Assembly (NCBI GenBank): GCA_036733345.1
Contig: DAINAR010000100.1
Coordinates: 1-6,262 of the forward strand
DNA: 6,262 nt
Direction of reading: 5' to 3'
DNA from: JAFGMQ01 sp036733345
GTDB lineage: Bacteria; Desulfobacterota; DSM-4660; Desulfatiglandales; Desulfatiglandaceae
Shown here: piece after piece, positions 1-6,235 of the stretch
Layout: the number at the start of each line of letters is the position of its first letter
Position numbering within the stretch: the first letter of the stretch is position 1
Made by a program: the position numbers and the translations under genes
Notes under the pieces: model-generated
Seen by the model: the letters and a program-made list of their open reading frames with translations, nothing else
What the model was told of the DNA's origin: nothing
Databases searched by the model: none

Positions 1-731
1 GCAATTGGGGCCTCGATGCCATGGATTATTACAGCCATCCAGTTGCTGCGGAAACGCTTGGACGGATAACTGAACAGTAAACCTGAAAACAGGGCCTGAT
101 ACAAAACTCCCTGCGGTTTATGAAGATGATACAGGGCAAAAAATATGCCGTTGAAAAACCAATCCCACTTTCCGAAGACTCCATTCATTTTCGGCAGCAG
201 TATTCCACGAAAAAGAAATTCTTCACCGAGAAAGTAGTTGAAGGGTATGGTAATCAATACCATTATCAATAACCACCATGCCCCTTTGTATTCAGGTATC
301 ATCAACTGCTGCAGATTATATTGGGGCAGGGCTTTTATGAATGGAAAAATGGACCCTGCAATGTCAGGTAAAGGAATGATCTGTAAAAACAAAGCTAATG
401 CTATAAAAGGAACAGCATAAAGAAACAGCCTTTTGCGATATAAACCAGTCCCCGGTTCTCGAGGCAGGTTGTACCACATTCGTTTTTTAACGGTTTGCCA
501 CTTAAGGTTTCCATGTTCCCTGAAAATAATAATGAGAGAAAGAATAAACTGCCACACGAGTCCGAAGATCATCAATGGCCAGAAAACCAGAAACTCCGGG
601 ACGTTTGCCGGAATATTAAAATATCTTATTACAGTCGGCGTTACAAAAAATGCGAGCAGGGTCATGGGTGCTGTGGCCAGTGCCCAGATTCCAATAATTT
701 TTCCAAGACTGTATTGCTTGCTTTCCTCCAT
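1..731 (-). CDS. CPBP family intramembrane metalloprotease (Rce1/Abi-like), C-terminus cut by the window edge
   Basis: This is a polytopic membrane protein of the CPBP/Rce1/Abi family (Pfam PF02517 type), proteases that cut substrates inside the membrane. I translated it by hand: 243 residues are visible, starting MEESKQYSLG, and the frame is open at the left edge. The family motifs are clear: EExxxR at residues 170-175 (GEEFLFRG), FxxxH at 198-202 (FALYH) and the third-motif histidine at 237 (IIHGIE). The residue four after H237, usually Asn or Asp, is Ala here, as can occur in divergent subfamilies. Hydrophobic segments lie near 12-32, 46-70, 102-121, 151-168, 191-203 and 231-239. The ATG at 729-731 is the first in this frame after the stop of the upstream gene; its ribosome site is weak (GGAATTCAG). 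It starts 27 bp after the exported coiled-coil gene, so the two are probably co-transcribed. The family assignment is firm. The substrate is unknown; the co-transcribed secreted protein is a possible partner by inference only. Confidence 0.93.
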   Translation of the reverse strand, partial: MEESKQYSLGKIIGIWALATAPMTLLAFFVTPTVIRYFNIPANVPEFLVFWPLMIFGLVWQFILSLIIIFREHGNLKWQTVKKRMWYNLPREPGTGLYRKRLFLYAVPFIALALFLQIIPLPDIAGSIFPFIKALPQYNLQQLMIPEYKGAWWLLIMVLITIPFNYFLGEEFLFRGILLPKMNGVFGKWDWFFNGIFFALYHLHKPQGVLYQALFSGLLFSYPSKRFRSNWMAVIIHGIEAPI

Positions 732-758
732 CTGAATTCCGGCAGTAGATGTCGCGGC

Positions 759-2324
759 TTATTTCTTCACGTTTTTTTCCAGCATCGGATCTGTAAACAT
801 TACATGCCCGTAAATCTGTCCCCAGGAACCGTCTGAACGCTTATCCCTGGCAACATGAATCGTATAGAGGGATACATCTTTACCACTCTTTCCGGCGATT
901 TGAGCTGTGACGCTCTGTGTGATACGGAAACGAACAGCGCTTTTTGTGGTATCTGTATACTCCCACAGCCTTTCTTCGCTCCAGTCTTCGCTTATAATCG
1001 TAGTACGAAGAACTTTGGCATCCGGATGTTTTTTGTGCAGGAATTCAGAGGCCTTTGTTTTAATCGAACTGTTCTCCTTGCCATTAAATTTATCAGGGGT
1101 CATAACTGTACGTTCAACACCCAGACTGCGAAGTTTTTCAGCACGCTTTTCGACATCTGCCAGGCGGGAATTAAGTGCCTGCAACCTTGAATCTTCACCT
1201 GATGCTGAAGCTTCAAGGGCAAATATTTTATTTTTAATCCTCTGAATTATATCACCATGCAAATAGAGGGGTTTTTTCTCGCCTTTGCTTTCCGCTTCCT
1301 GTTTTGTGAGCCACTCCTCAGCATAATCAATCTCCTTGCCTGCCTCCGAGGCAAAGTTTTCAAGCGTCTGTTTGTAACCTTCTTCAAAGCCTTTCAGGGA
1401 CCTGGCAAGTTCTTCTTCTGCAAATTCGAGCTCCTGGGTCTTCCCGTTTGGAAATTCAGCCTTTTGATATTCCTCGAATAGAGTTTTTGCTTGTGCATAT
1501 ATTTTCTTGCGGTGCACCAGTTCATCCACATTCGCTGTCCCGCTGCCGATCAGGTATTTGTTTTCGTCGTATCCTGATTGTCCTGTTCCGGTTACATACG
1601 GCCTGATCTTTTTTAACCATTCATCTGACTGGGCTTTTTTCTGTCCTTCTGATTTTGCCTGCTGTGTTTTTTGAGCTGCATAATTCGCTTTGAATCCCTC
1701 AATTTTGGCCTTAAATGAGGCAATATTATGCTGCCGCAGTTTTACATCGGGGTGGTCATGGTTGAATTTATCACCGTAAGAGCTGAAAATCCTGTCCATC
1801 GTTCCATTGGCTTCCTTAAGCGTTAGTTCCAGGTTGCCAATCCGGACTTCAGGCGAACCTATCACTTCCCGGGAAAGGTCTTTTTCTCCCTTTTCTATCA
1901 TCCGGTCAACATCCTTCAGATAGTGCGTCACTGTACTTGGCAGTTTATCAGGTTGGCTTTCAGGCCGTTTTTCCTTTTTAACTGCCACCGGTTGATTGGA
2001 TATTTCTTTTGGAAGTCGTTTTTCAAGATCAGCTTTCTGTTTTTCGTATTTACTTTGCAGGCTGTTCAACTGGCTGAAATCCTGATCAGCAGCCCTGATC
2101 TGCTCAATAATATCAGCTGCCTTACTAAGTTCCTTCTGTGCATCATCAAACTTGCGACTGAACATAGCGCGTTGCGATGCACTGATTGCTTTCCCGGCAT
2201 CACTGGCAAGTTTTTTGACATCCTGGCCGGCAGACTGTGATCCGGATCCAAGAAGGAGTCCAGTTACCAATAGAAAACCAAGCATGCATATTTTGACCGT
2301 GCGAACTTTGTGTATTTGACACAT
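759..2324 (-). CDS. Exported coiled-coil protein of unknown function (521 aa)
   Basis: I do not recognise a named family. Residues 1-33 look like a Sec signal peptide: basic start (H5, K6, R8, K11), hydrophobic core 12-26 (ICMLGFLLVTGLLLG), then a small-residue region SGSQSAG where cleavage is likely near 29-33. There is no Cys after the core, so it is not a lipoprotein. Charged helical, coiled-coil-like stretches follow at about 36-104, 132-230, 266-345 and 355-402. They are broken by a Pro/Lys-rich linker (111-131) and a Gly-rich segment (245-264). The last ~110 residues (408-515) differ: a helix (KASEFLHKKHPDAKV) and then alternating strands (WEYTDTTKSAVRFRITQSVTAQ, SLYTIHVARDK, WGQIYGHVMF), suggesting a small alpha/beta domain. 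The ATG follows AGGAG at 2334-2338 at good spacing. It is probably periplasmic. The CPBP protease gene begins 27 bp downstream. A scaffold, binding or envelope-stress role is possible but nothing in the sequence proves one. Confidence 0.9.
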   Translation of the reverse strand: MCQIHKVRTVKICMLGFLLVTGLLLGSGSQSAGQDVKKLASDAGKAISASQRAMFSRKFDDAQKELSKAADIIEQIRAADQDFSQLNSLQSKYEKQKADLEKRLPKEISNQPVAVKKEKRPESQPDKLPSTVTHYLKDVDRMIEKGEKDLSREVIGSPEVRIGNLELTLKEANGTMDRIFSSYGDKFNHDHPDVKLRQHNIASFKAKIEGFKANYAAQKTQQAKSEGQKKAQSDEWLKKIRPYVTGTGQSGYDENKYLIGSGTANVDELVHRKKIYAQAKTLFEEYQKAEFPNGKTQELEFAEEELARSLKGFEEGYKQTLENFASEAGKEIDYAEEWLTKQEAESKGEKKPLYLHGDIIQRIKNKIFALEASASGEDSRLQALNSRLADVEKRAEKLRSLGVERTVMTPDKFNGKENSSIKTKASEFLHKKHPDAKVLRTTIISEDWSEERLWEYTDTTKSAVRFRITQSVTAQIAGKSGKDVSLYTIHVARDKRSDGSWGQIYGHVMFTDPMLEKNVKK

Positions 2325-2386
2325 ACTTTTACTCTCCTGGGTAACAGCCTGAAAATTAATAAGACCCTGCTTTATTCGAAAAAATT

Positions 2387-2415
2387 ATTATGCGATATCG
2401 TGATACCCGTTTAAA
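2387..2415 (-). promoter_or_regulatory. Candidate sigma-70 promoter of the exported protein/CPBP pair
   Basis: On the minus strand, TTTAAA (2410-2415, four of six bases of TTGACA) is followed after exactly 17 bases by CATAAT (2387-2392, five of six of TATAAT). It lies 63 bp before the start codon of the exported coiled-coil gene, inside the 165-bp gap after the thioesterase gene. The match is moderate and the region is AT-rich, so a chance match is possible. Confidence 0.28.
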
Positions 2416-2489
2416 TACATTTAAATATGAACTCTATATCAGATATTTCAGACTTTTAGTGTTTTGTAATATGTGTATTTTCTTTCTTA

Positions 2490-2957
2490 TTATGCTACAA
2501 CATATGATCCGGTACCAACTGCAATCATCTGATTTTTATCGTTATGAAGCTCAATCCTTGTAACAGCGATTTTCTTTCCGGTCCTTAATACATAGGCTGT
2601 AGCAACAAACCATTTACCTGTGCCCGGGCGCAAAAAGTCAACGCGCACATCTATAGTACTCACACTGCCAAATTTCGCAAGTCTTGCTTCTAACGATTCT
2701 CCTGACATCTTTTGCTGAACACCCATTAATGCGGCCAGACCGCCTGCAACATCAATGACAGAAGATATAGCCCCTCCGTGCAGCATCCCCCGGTTATAGT
2801 GTCCCAGCAGGTCATGACGCATTTGAAATGAAATTTTTACGCTTTCATAGCTGATCGAATCAACTTTAAGTCCAAGGACTTTATTAAATGGGATTTTTTC
2901 GTTGAATCTTTCATTGATGGCAGCAACAAGTTTCTTATTATTTGTACAATTATCCAT
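2490..2957 (-). CDS. PaaI/YigI-type hotdog-fold acyl-CoA thioesterase
   Basis: A 155-residue single-domain protein expected to hydrolyse acyl-CoA thioesters in the cytoplasm. The length and layout match the PaaI-like 4HBT hotdog family and it looks closest to E. coli YigI. Visible hallmarks are the N-terminal IPFNKVLGLKV (22-32); the active-site loop and central helix MLHGGAISSVIDVAGGLAA (58-76), with H60-G61-G62 and D69 as the expected catalytic acid; the STIDVRVDFLRPG segment (100-112); and the final strands KIAVTRIELHNDKNQMIAVGTGSY (129-152). YigI proteins share the LHGG, DLRVDYLRPG and VARVELHN blocks. The active form should be a dimer or tetramer of hotdog units. The ATG at 2955-2957 has only a purine-rich AAAAGAAAA stretch before it, so translation may be modest. 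It is separated from mscS by 165 bp and from the next gene by 165 bp, so it is probably its own unit. The family is sure; acyl chain preference cannot be read from the sequence. Confidence 0.93.
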   Translation of the reverse strand: MDNCTNNKKLVAAINERFNEKIPFNKVLGLKVDSISYESVKISFQMRHDLLGHYNRGMLHGGAISSVIDVAGGLAALMGVQQKMSGESLEARLAKFGSVSTIDVRVDFLRPGTGKWFVATAYVLRTGKKIAVTRIELHNDKNQMIAVGTGSYVVA

Positions 2958-3099
2958 TTTTTCTTTTAATAAATAGCATCTTAAAAAACAAGCGATGTGG
3001 GTTCTATAGGGTACTGCAATTTTTTATGCGCCAGGATATACAAATCCATATCCATCCTTAAGGCATCTATCCCGCAATAAATGAAATCCGGCATTGTTT

Positions 3100-3124
3100 A
3101 AAAAAGGGCCTGTTTATATGCCTT
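3100..3124 (-). terminator. Possible weak intrinsic terminator overlapping the mscS stop
   Basis: Minus-strand sequence at the end of mscS contains AAGGC, a ten-base loop, then GCCCTT running into six T residues (the A run at 3100-3105 on the plus strand). The stem is about five pairs with one bulged C and takes in part of the stop codon. It is short for a strong terminator, but it is the only hairpin followed by a T tract seen just after mscS. Confidence 0.27.
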
Positions 3125-3953
3125 ATTGAACTGTATCATTTTTCAGCTCATATATATGAACATCATGCTGTGGAAATGGAATAGCAATACCCTCTTCGTC
3201 AAAGCGTTTTTTTATTGCCTCTTTTAAATCAAAAAACGTAGGCCAGTAATCGCCCGTCTTAACCCAGGGACGAACAGCAAAGTTAACACTGCTGTCTGCA
3301 AGTTCCAGAACACCGACCATCGGTGCGGGATCCTTAAGAATACGGCTTTCTGCATCGAGTACAGACTTTATTACGTCCTTCACTTTCTGCAGGTTATCAC
3401 TGTAACTGACACCGAATACCAGGTCAATTCTCCTTTGATCTTTTGCCGAATAATTCGTTATGTTATCTCCCATTATTTTTGCATTGGGAATAATGACTAT
3501 TCGATTATCCGGTGTTGTCATCTGTGTTGTAAATATTGTAATTTCACTCACCGTGCCGGCAGTTCCCGCGGCCTCAACATAATCTCCCACTTTGAATGGC
3601 CGGAATATTATCATTAAAACACCCGCGGCAAAATTTGCAAGCGATCCCTGAAGAGCCAGACCGACGGCAAGGCCGGCCGCACCGATAATCGCTATGAAGG
3701 ATGTAGTTTGAATACCGAGCTGATTGAGAGCGGCAATGACAACAATGGTAATGAGAACAATATAGCTCAAATGTCCGACAAATGAAATGAGCGTTTCATC
3801 TGTTTTTCCTTTTCTCATAATTTTCTTGAGAACATTTGTGAGCAGTTTTGCGACCCACCTACCGATAATAAAAATGATTATGGCGGTGATTATCTTAATT
3901 CCATAAAGTGCAACCAACTCCTGTATTCTTGGGATTATTGTGCTAGCTTCCAT
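3123..3953 (-). CDS. mscS: Small-conductance mechanosensitive channel, MscS family
   Basis: An inner-membrane homoheptameric channel that opens under membrane tension and releases solutes on hypo-osmotic shock. At 276 residues it is close to the E. coli MscS length (286). Three membrane helices are visible: TM1 about 16-38, TM2 about 58-79, and the pore helix TM3 about 84-117. TM3 has the Gly/Ala-packed pattern AIIGAAGLAVGLALQGSLANFAAGVLMI and the following RPFKVGDYVE hinge into the beta domain. The signature TPDNRIVIIPNAKIMGDNITNYS (147-169) and the C-terminal GIAIPFPQHDVHI (255-267) are typical. The ATG at 3951-3953 follows a strong ribosome site, AAAGGAGGA (3959-3967). There is no N-terminal periplasmic extension of the MscK or YbdG kind, so it is a minimal MscS. 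It stands alone between a 472-bp gene-free stretch and the thioesterase gene. I found no convincing promoter upstream. Confidence 0.97.
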   Translation of the reverse strand: MEASTIIPRIQELVALYGIKIITAIIIFIIGRWVAKLLTNVLKKIMRKGKTDETLISFVGHLSYIVLITIVVIAALNQLGIQTTSFIAIIGAAGLAVGLALQGSLANFAAGVLMIIFRPFKVGDYVEAAGTAGTVSEITIFTTQMTTPDNRIVIIPNAKIMGDNITNYSAKDQRRIDLVFGVSYSDNLQKVKDVIKSVLDAESRILKDPAPMVGVLELADSSVNFAVRPWVKTGDYWPTFFDLKEAIKKRFDEEGIAIPFPQHDVHIYELKNDTVQ

Positions 3954-4239
3954 TTTATTCCTCCTTTAATATTTATTAGAGTTAGTTTGTAAGATTTTTT
4001 ATACAAGTGCGAGGCCTCTCAAAAATATTGCGTTTTTTAAATATGAATAAATAAATGAAGAAAAAGGTATGCACAAACATCTGAGATTTTGTTTGTAACT
4101 GTATTTGAGAGTATACATTTTTTCGAGTAGCAAACTAAATTAAATATTCAGCTTCTTTCAATAGGCCATGAATTACCCCGTAAACACCGAATTTATTTCA
4201 ATGAACGTATTTTAACTGCATGACTAGGAATTAGCAATT

Positions 4240-4260
4240 AATATTCGTTAGAATATTCGT
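4240..4260. repeat. Direct repeat AATATTCGT x2, 12-bp period
   Basis: AATATTCGT at 4240-4248 recurs exactly at 4252-4260, separated by TAG and followed by GAG, giving a period of 12 bp. It is in the gene-free region upstream of mscS. Two copies one helical turn apart could bind a regulator; it may also be chance in AT-rich DNA. Confidence 0.6.
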
Positions 4261-4303
4261 GAGAACTGTAAAAATCAGCCAAAAAAAGGAAAGCCGGGAT
4301 GAA

Positions 4304-4317
4304 ACAGGGTACAGGGT
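4304..4317. repeat. Tandem repeat ACAGGGT x2
   Basis: Two adjacent exact copies of the seven-base unit ACAGGGT, lying in a GC-richer island that contrasts with the AT-rich DNA to its left. The function is unknown. Confidence 0.7.
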
Positions 4318-4425
4318 ATGAGTATTTTCGGACACCCCCCTGAGGCAAGGCGTCAAATAAGAAATGGTTCAGCTTAATTATAGTCAGCTTTATCTAACCG
4401 CGAACCGCGTTTAAGTTGTTCATGC

Positions 4426-4620
4426 TCAAGAGAAACCTCCGGAGCTTGAGCAGGAAGCTGAATTGGATATAGATCCTGCTGAGGAGAAGGAGGAAAGTAA
4501 TACCTCCGTTTCGCTATGGCCGCATGATGGGCATTTTGTATGATCTTTGTCATCGCTTTTAAGGCACAAATATTCAAAAATATGTCCACATTTTTTGCAC
4601 TTAAATTCATAAATGGGCAT
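4426..4620 (-). CDS. FmdB-family zinc ribbon protein (64 aa)
   Basis: A small cytoplasmic protein of the FmdB putative regulatory family. The N-terminus MPIYEFKCKKCGHIFE is diagnostic. Two CxxC pairs, C8/C11 and C30/C33, should bind one zinc ion. After the ribbon comes TEVLLSSFSSAG (38-49) and a low-complexity Ser/Gly tail ending SSSGGFS, as in many family members. The start is taken at the ATG at 4618-4620, since MPIYE is the conserved beginning and a ribosome site GAGGA lies eight bases upstream; an ATG 18 bp further out would add MPRIVN and would place that ribosome site inside the gene. The family was named from formamidase gene clusters and its exact role is unsettled, so no function is assigned beyond zinc binding and possible regulation. 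It lies 176 bp downstream of the ferritin gene; read-through from there is possible but not shown. Confidence 0.92.
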   Translation of the reverse strand: MPIYEFKCKKCGHIFEYLCLKSDDKDHTKCPSCGHSETEVLLSSFSSAGSISNSASCSSSGGFS

Positions 4621-4628
4621 GTTTACAA

Positions 4629-4633
4629 TCCTC
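4629..4633 (-). promoter_or_regulatory. Ribosome binding site that decides the FmdB start
   Basis: Minus-strand GAGGA, eight bases from the ATG at 4618-4620. Only A-rich DNA precedes the alternative ATG at 4636-4638. This supports the 64-residue product starting MPIYEF. Confidence 0.75.
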
Positions 4634-4721
4634 GGCATTTTTTAAATAGGAATAATAACATTTATAAAAAACTGACTATTGCTGTAATTGAAAGTTGAAT
4701 TCTTTCGGAAAAGTATGGAAT

Positions 4722-4749
4722 ATTTCATTCTGTCCGTTAAGAATGGAAT
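4722..4749. other. Imperfect hairpin between the ferritin and FmdB genes
   Basis: ATTTCATTCT (4722-4731) can pair with AGAATGGAAT (4740-4749) over an eight-base loop, with six perfect pairs next to the loop. On the minus-strand transcript the fourth pair from the base is a C-A mismatch. No T tract follows on either strand, so it is not a standard terminator; it could be an mRNA processing or stability structure. This is the only structure seen in the 176-bp gap. Confidence 0.4.
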
Positions 4750-4796
4750 GGTCCTTACCGGACTACTTTTATGTTGTAATTGTATTAAGCTGTATT

Positions 4797-5099
4797 TTAT
4801 CCGGATTTCTCGATTTCCTCTTCAACTTCTTTTGCCCCTTCTGCATAAAATTTTTCTTCATCAGGGGCCAGTTCGTGGAGCAGGCGAAGAAACTCACCTG
4901 CATGGACACGTTCTTCATCGGCAATGTCCTTGAGCACCTCTATTGCCAGTTTATTGTCTGTTGATTCGGCAAGCTGCATGTACAGTTGAATTGCTTCATA
5001 TTCGGCAGCAATCATGAATCGGATTGCACGGATGAGTTCCTCATCTGTTAGTTTTCGATTGTTTGCCAATCCTGAAAATGGCGAACCGAATTCCGGCAT
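4797..5099 (-). CDS. EncFtn-like ferritin (half-ferritin ferroxidase, 100 aa)
   Basis: A small two-helix ferritin-like protein that should bind and oxidise Fe(II). It resembles encapsulated ferritins (EncFtn, as in Rhodospirillum rubrum) and the ferritin domain at the N-terminus of the Pyrococcus furiosus encapsulin. Helix 1 is about 18-46 (EELIRAIRFMIAAEYEAIQLYMQL) and helix 2 about 49-77 (NKLAIEVLKDIADEERVHAGEFLRLLHEL). E33, E35, Y40, E63 and H66 line up in order and spacing with the EncFtn metal-site residues (E32, E34, Y39, E62, H65). Each subunit has half a four-helix bundle, so the iron site forms only on dimerisation and a decameric ring is expected. The tail (KEVEEEIEKSG) is acidic and lacks the hydrophobic cargo-loading peptide of encapsulin cargo. 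No encapsulin gene is in the window. The ATG follows AAAGGAG (5107-5113) at seven bases. Databases may label such proteins rubrerythrin or demethoxyubiquinone hydroxylase family. The upstream promoter region suggests iron control. Confidence 0.88.
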   Translation of the reverse strand: MPEFGSPFSGLANNRKLTDEELIRAIRFMIAAEYEAIQLYMQLAESTDNKLAIEVLKDIADEERVHAGEFLRLLHELAPDEEKFYAEGAKEVEEEIEKSG

Positions 5100-5243
5100 A
5101 TCTATTCTCCTTTCTTCCTGTTTGTCTGATTAAATACACAATATCTATTTATATTCGTAGCTGAATAAACACAGATTTGAAAGAATGTTTAAATAATAAA
5201 TGGCAACTTCAGTTGAATTTATTAAAAACTCTTTATTAAGTAC

Positions 5244-5262
5244 TAATATAGTTATTCTTATC
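5244..5262 (-). promoter_or_regulatory. Fur-box-like operator at the ferritin promoter
   Basis: Minus-strand GATAAGAATAACTATATTA matches 12 of 19 bases of the classical Fur box GATAATGATAATCATTATC, including both left-hand GATAA-type hexamers. It covers the candidate -10 element, where a repressor would block transcription. The right-hand half is poorly conserved and the site is AT-rich, so this is suggestive only. Confidence 0.33.
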
Positions 5263-5273
5263 CGTTAATGCAA
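5245..5273 (-). promoter_or_regulatory. Candidate sigma-70 promoter of the ferritin gene
   Basis: TTGCAT (5268-5273) and TATATT (5245-5250, five of six of TATAAT) are spaced by exactly 17 bases on the minus strand. They lie in the 221-bp gap after the transporter gene. A start point near 5238 would give a leader of about 140 bases. An imperfect dyad (TTATCCG at 5258-5264 facing CGGAATAA at 5276-5283) straddles the -35 element. Confidence 0.4.
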
Positions 5274-5320
5274 GGCGGAATAAAATTCTTTTCTGTGCAG
5301 GATCTATTTGATTGATTTAA

Positions 5321-6235
5321 TTATATGTTTTTCCCTGCAGGGCGATTGATAACATAAATTCCACCGCCTACCAGGGCCATTCCCAGCCAAACCAGAGGAG
5401 TAACCGGTTCGGAAAGAAGAACCGACCCCAATATTACACCGAAAAGGGGTGCAAGAAATGTGAATGCTGTAAGTTTGCTTACAGGATACTGTATGATCAT
5501 CCAGAACCAGAGGACATAGCTGAAAAAGGCTACAACAAAGACCTGAAAGGCAAAGGCGGCCAGTATCGGCCCCGAAAGGTTCAAACCCCTATCACATTCG
5601 AAGATAAGAGAACCAATTCCCAGTACCGGAGCGGAATAAAAGAGCTGGGCAAAAAGTGTTTGATAATGGGTTATGGGTTTCTGCTGAACAGTCTTCTTGA
5701 TATACAGTGTTGTGGCTCCCCAGAAGATAGCGGCTACTACTTCCATGAGGTCCCCTATCCAGTATCCGTCCGGCAATTCAGCGGACCTGGCTCCAAAAAC
5801 AGCGAGTACACCGGCAAAGGCCATGCAGAGACCAAAGACCTTGGCCGGTGTAAGACGGTCACCCTGTAACACGAAATGGGCTCCCAGGGCGACCCAGAAA
5901 GGGTGAGTATATAGAAAAATATTGGACCTTGAAGCAGTGGTAAAGGCTATTCCCCAGTAAAGGAACAGAAAATCCATACCGAAAAGAAATCCAATGACCA
6001 TGCCATGGACCTTTTCTCCTGCCGGCATTAAAAAGGACTGGCCCTTGCCCCCTGCATAAAGTGCAACTAATCCGGCGGCCAGCACAGAGCGCAGCGTTGC
6101 GGCCAGAAGCGGCGGGATGCCCTGATTGCTGATTCGAATGCTGACGATATTGGCACCCCACAGGAAACAGACCAAGACCAGCAAACAAGCACCTTTAAGG
6201 GGCATCCTCTCCTCTGTCGCCTTCTTTTCCTCCAT
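5321..6235 (-). CDS. EamA/DMT-family transporter (10 TM)
   Basis: An inner-membrane carrier of the drug/metabolite transporter superfamily, which typically exports amino acids or other small metabolites. At 304 residues it has the usual two-repeat EamA layout with ten predicted membrane helices, near 13-33, 43-61, 77-95, 106-124, 132-148, 160-178, 191-211, 223-243, 256-274 and 278-296. Repeat 1 shows the typical FLWGANIVSIR (24-34) and ends in LTPAKVFGLCMAFAGVLAV (128-146). Repeat 2 has IFWGATTLYIKK (170-181) and ends FLAPLFGVILGSVLLSEPVTPLVWLGMALVGGGIYVINR (260-298). The ATG at 6233-6235 has a strong ribosome site GGAGGA (6242-6247), six bases away. Its promoter is outside the window. The substrate cannot be inferred: this superfamily is large and no neighbouring gene points to a pathway. 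Confidence 0.95.
   Translation of the reverse strand: MEEKKATEERMPLKGACLLVLVCFLWGANIVSIRISNQGIPPLLAATLRSVLAAGLVALYAGGKGQSFLMPAGEKVHGMVIGFLFGMDFLFLYWGIAFTTASRSNIFLYTHPFWVALGAHFVLQGDRLTPAKVFGLCMAFAGVLAVFGARSAELPDGYWIGDLMEVVAAIFWGATTLYIKKTVQQKPITHYQTLFAQLFYSAPVLGIGSLIFECDRGLNLSGPILAAFAFQVFVVAFFSYVLWFWMIIQYPVSKLTAFTFLAPLFGVILGSVLLSEPVTPLVWLGMALVGGGIYVINRPAGKNI

Larger units (their letters stand above)
3954..4425. other. 472-bp gene-free stretch upstream of mscS
   Basis: No gene or RNA can be supported on either strand. Most of it (3968-4265) is AT-rich and stop-dense. Items present: the mscS ribosome site at its left end; an eight-base perfect palindrome GAGGCCTC at 4011-4018; a small hairpin with ACAAAC (4073-4078) pairing GTTTGT (4091-4096); a duplicated AATATTCGT (4240-4260); and a GC-richer island at about 4282-4350 holding a tandem ACAGGGT and a C6 run (4335-4340). 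Close to fmdB, AACCGCG occurs twice in tandem (4397-4410). The mscS promoter should lie here, but no pair of hexamers at 16-18 bp spacing is convincing. It could be the remnant of a lost gene or a repeat element. Confidence 0.6.

Noticed and set aside
238..735. Plus-strand reading frames opposite the CPBP gene
   Set aside because: They are antisense to a frame with intact protease motifs, and have no family resemblance.
855..2240. Several plus-strand reading frames opposite the exported coiled-coil gene
   Set aside because: They are shadows of a continuous 521-codon frame with a signal peptide and a good ribosome site; their products are Cys/Phe-rich and look non-coding.
3015..3033. TGGCGC...TTGCA resembling a sigma-54 promoter on the minus strand upstream of the thioesterase
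   Set aside because: The GG and GC dinucleotides are 13 bases apart instead of 10, a spacing sigma-54 does not tolerate.
3034..3053. Hairpin GGATAT/ATATCC between mscS and the thioesterase as a terminator
   Set aside because: The six-pair, AT-rich stem is not followed by a T tract on either strand.
4011..4018. GAGGCCTC palindrome as a terminator or operator
   Set aside because: It has no loop and lies upstream of mscS, where a terminator is not expected. Eight-base palindromes arise by chance.
4374..4610. 78-residue minus-strand reading frame overlapping the FmdB gene
   Set aside because: It lies in another frame over the FmdB gene, which has diagnostic CxxC motifs and a good ribosome site. 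The alternative product has no recognisable features.
4621..4638. Longer FmdB start at 4638 adding six residues (MPRIVN)
   Set aside because: The family starts MPIYE, and the ribosome site GAGGA would fall inside the extended gene.
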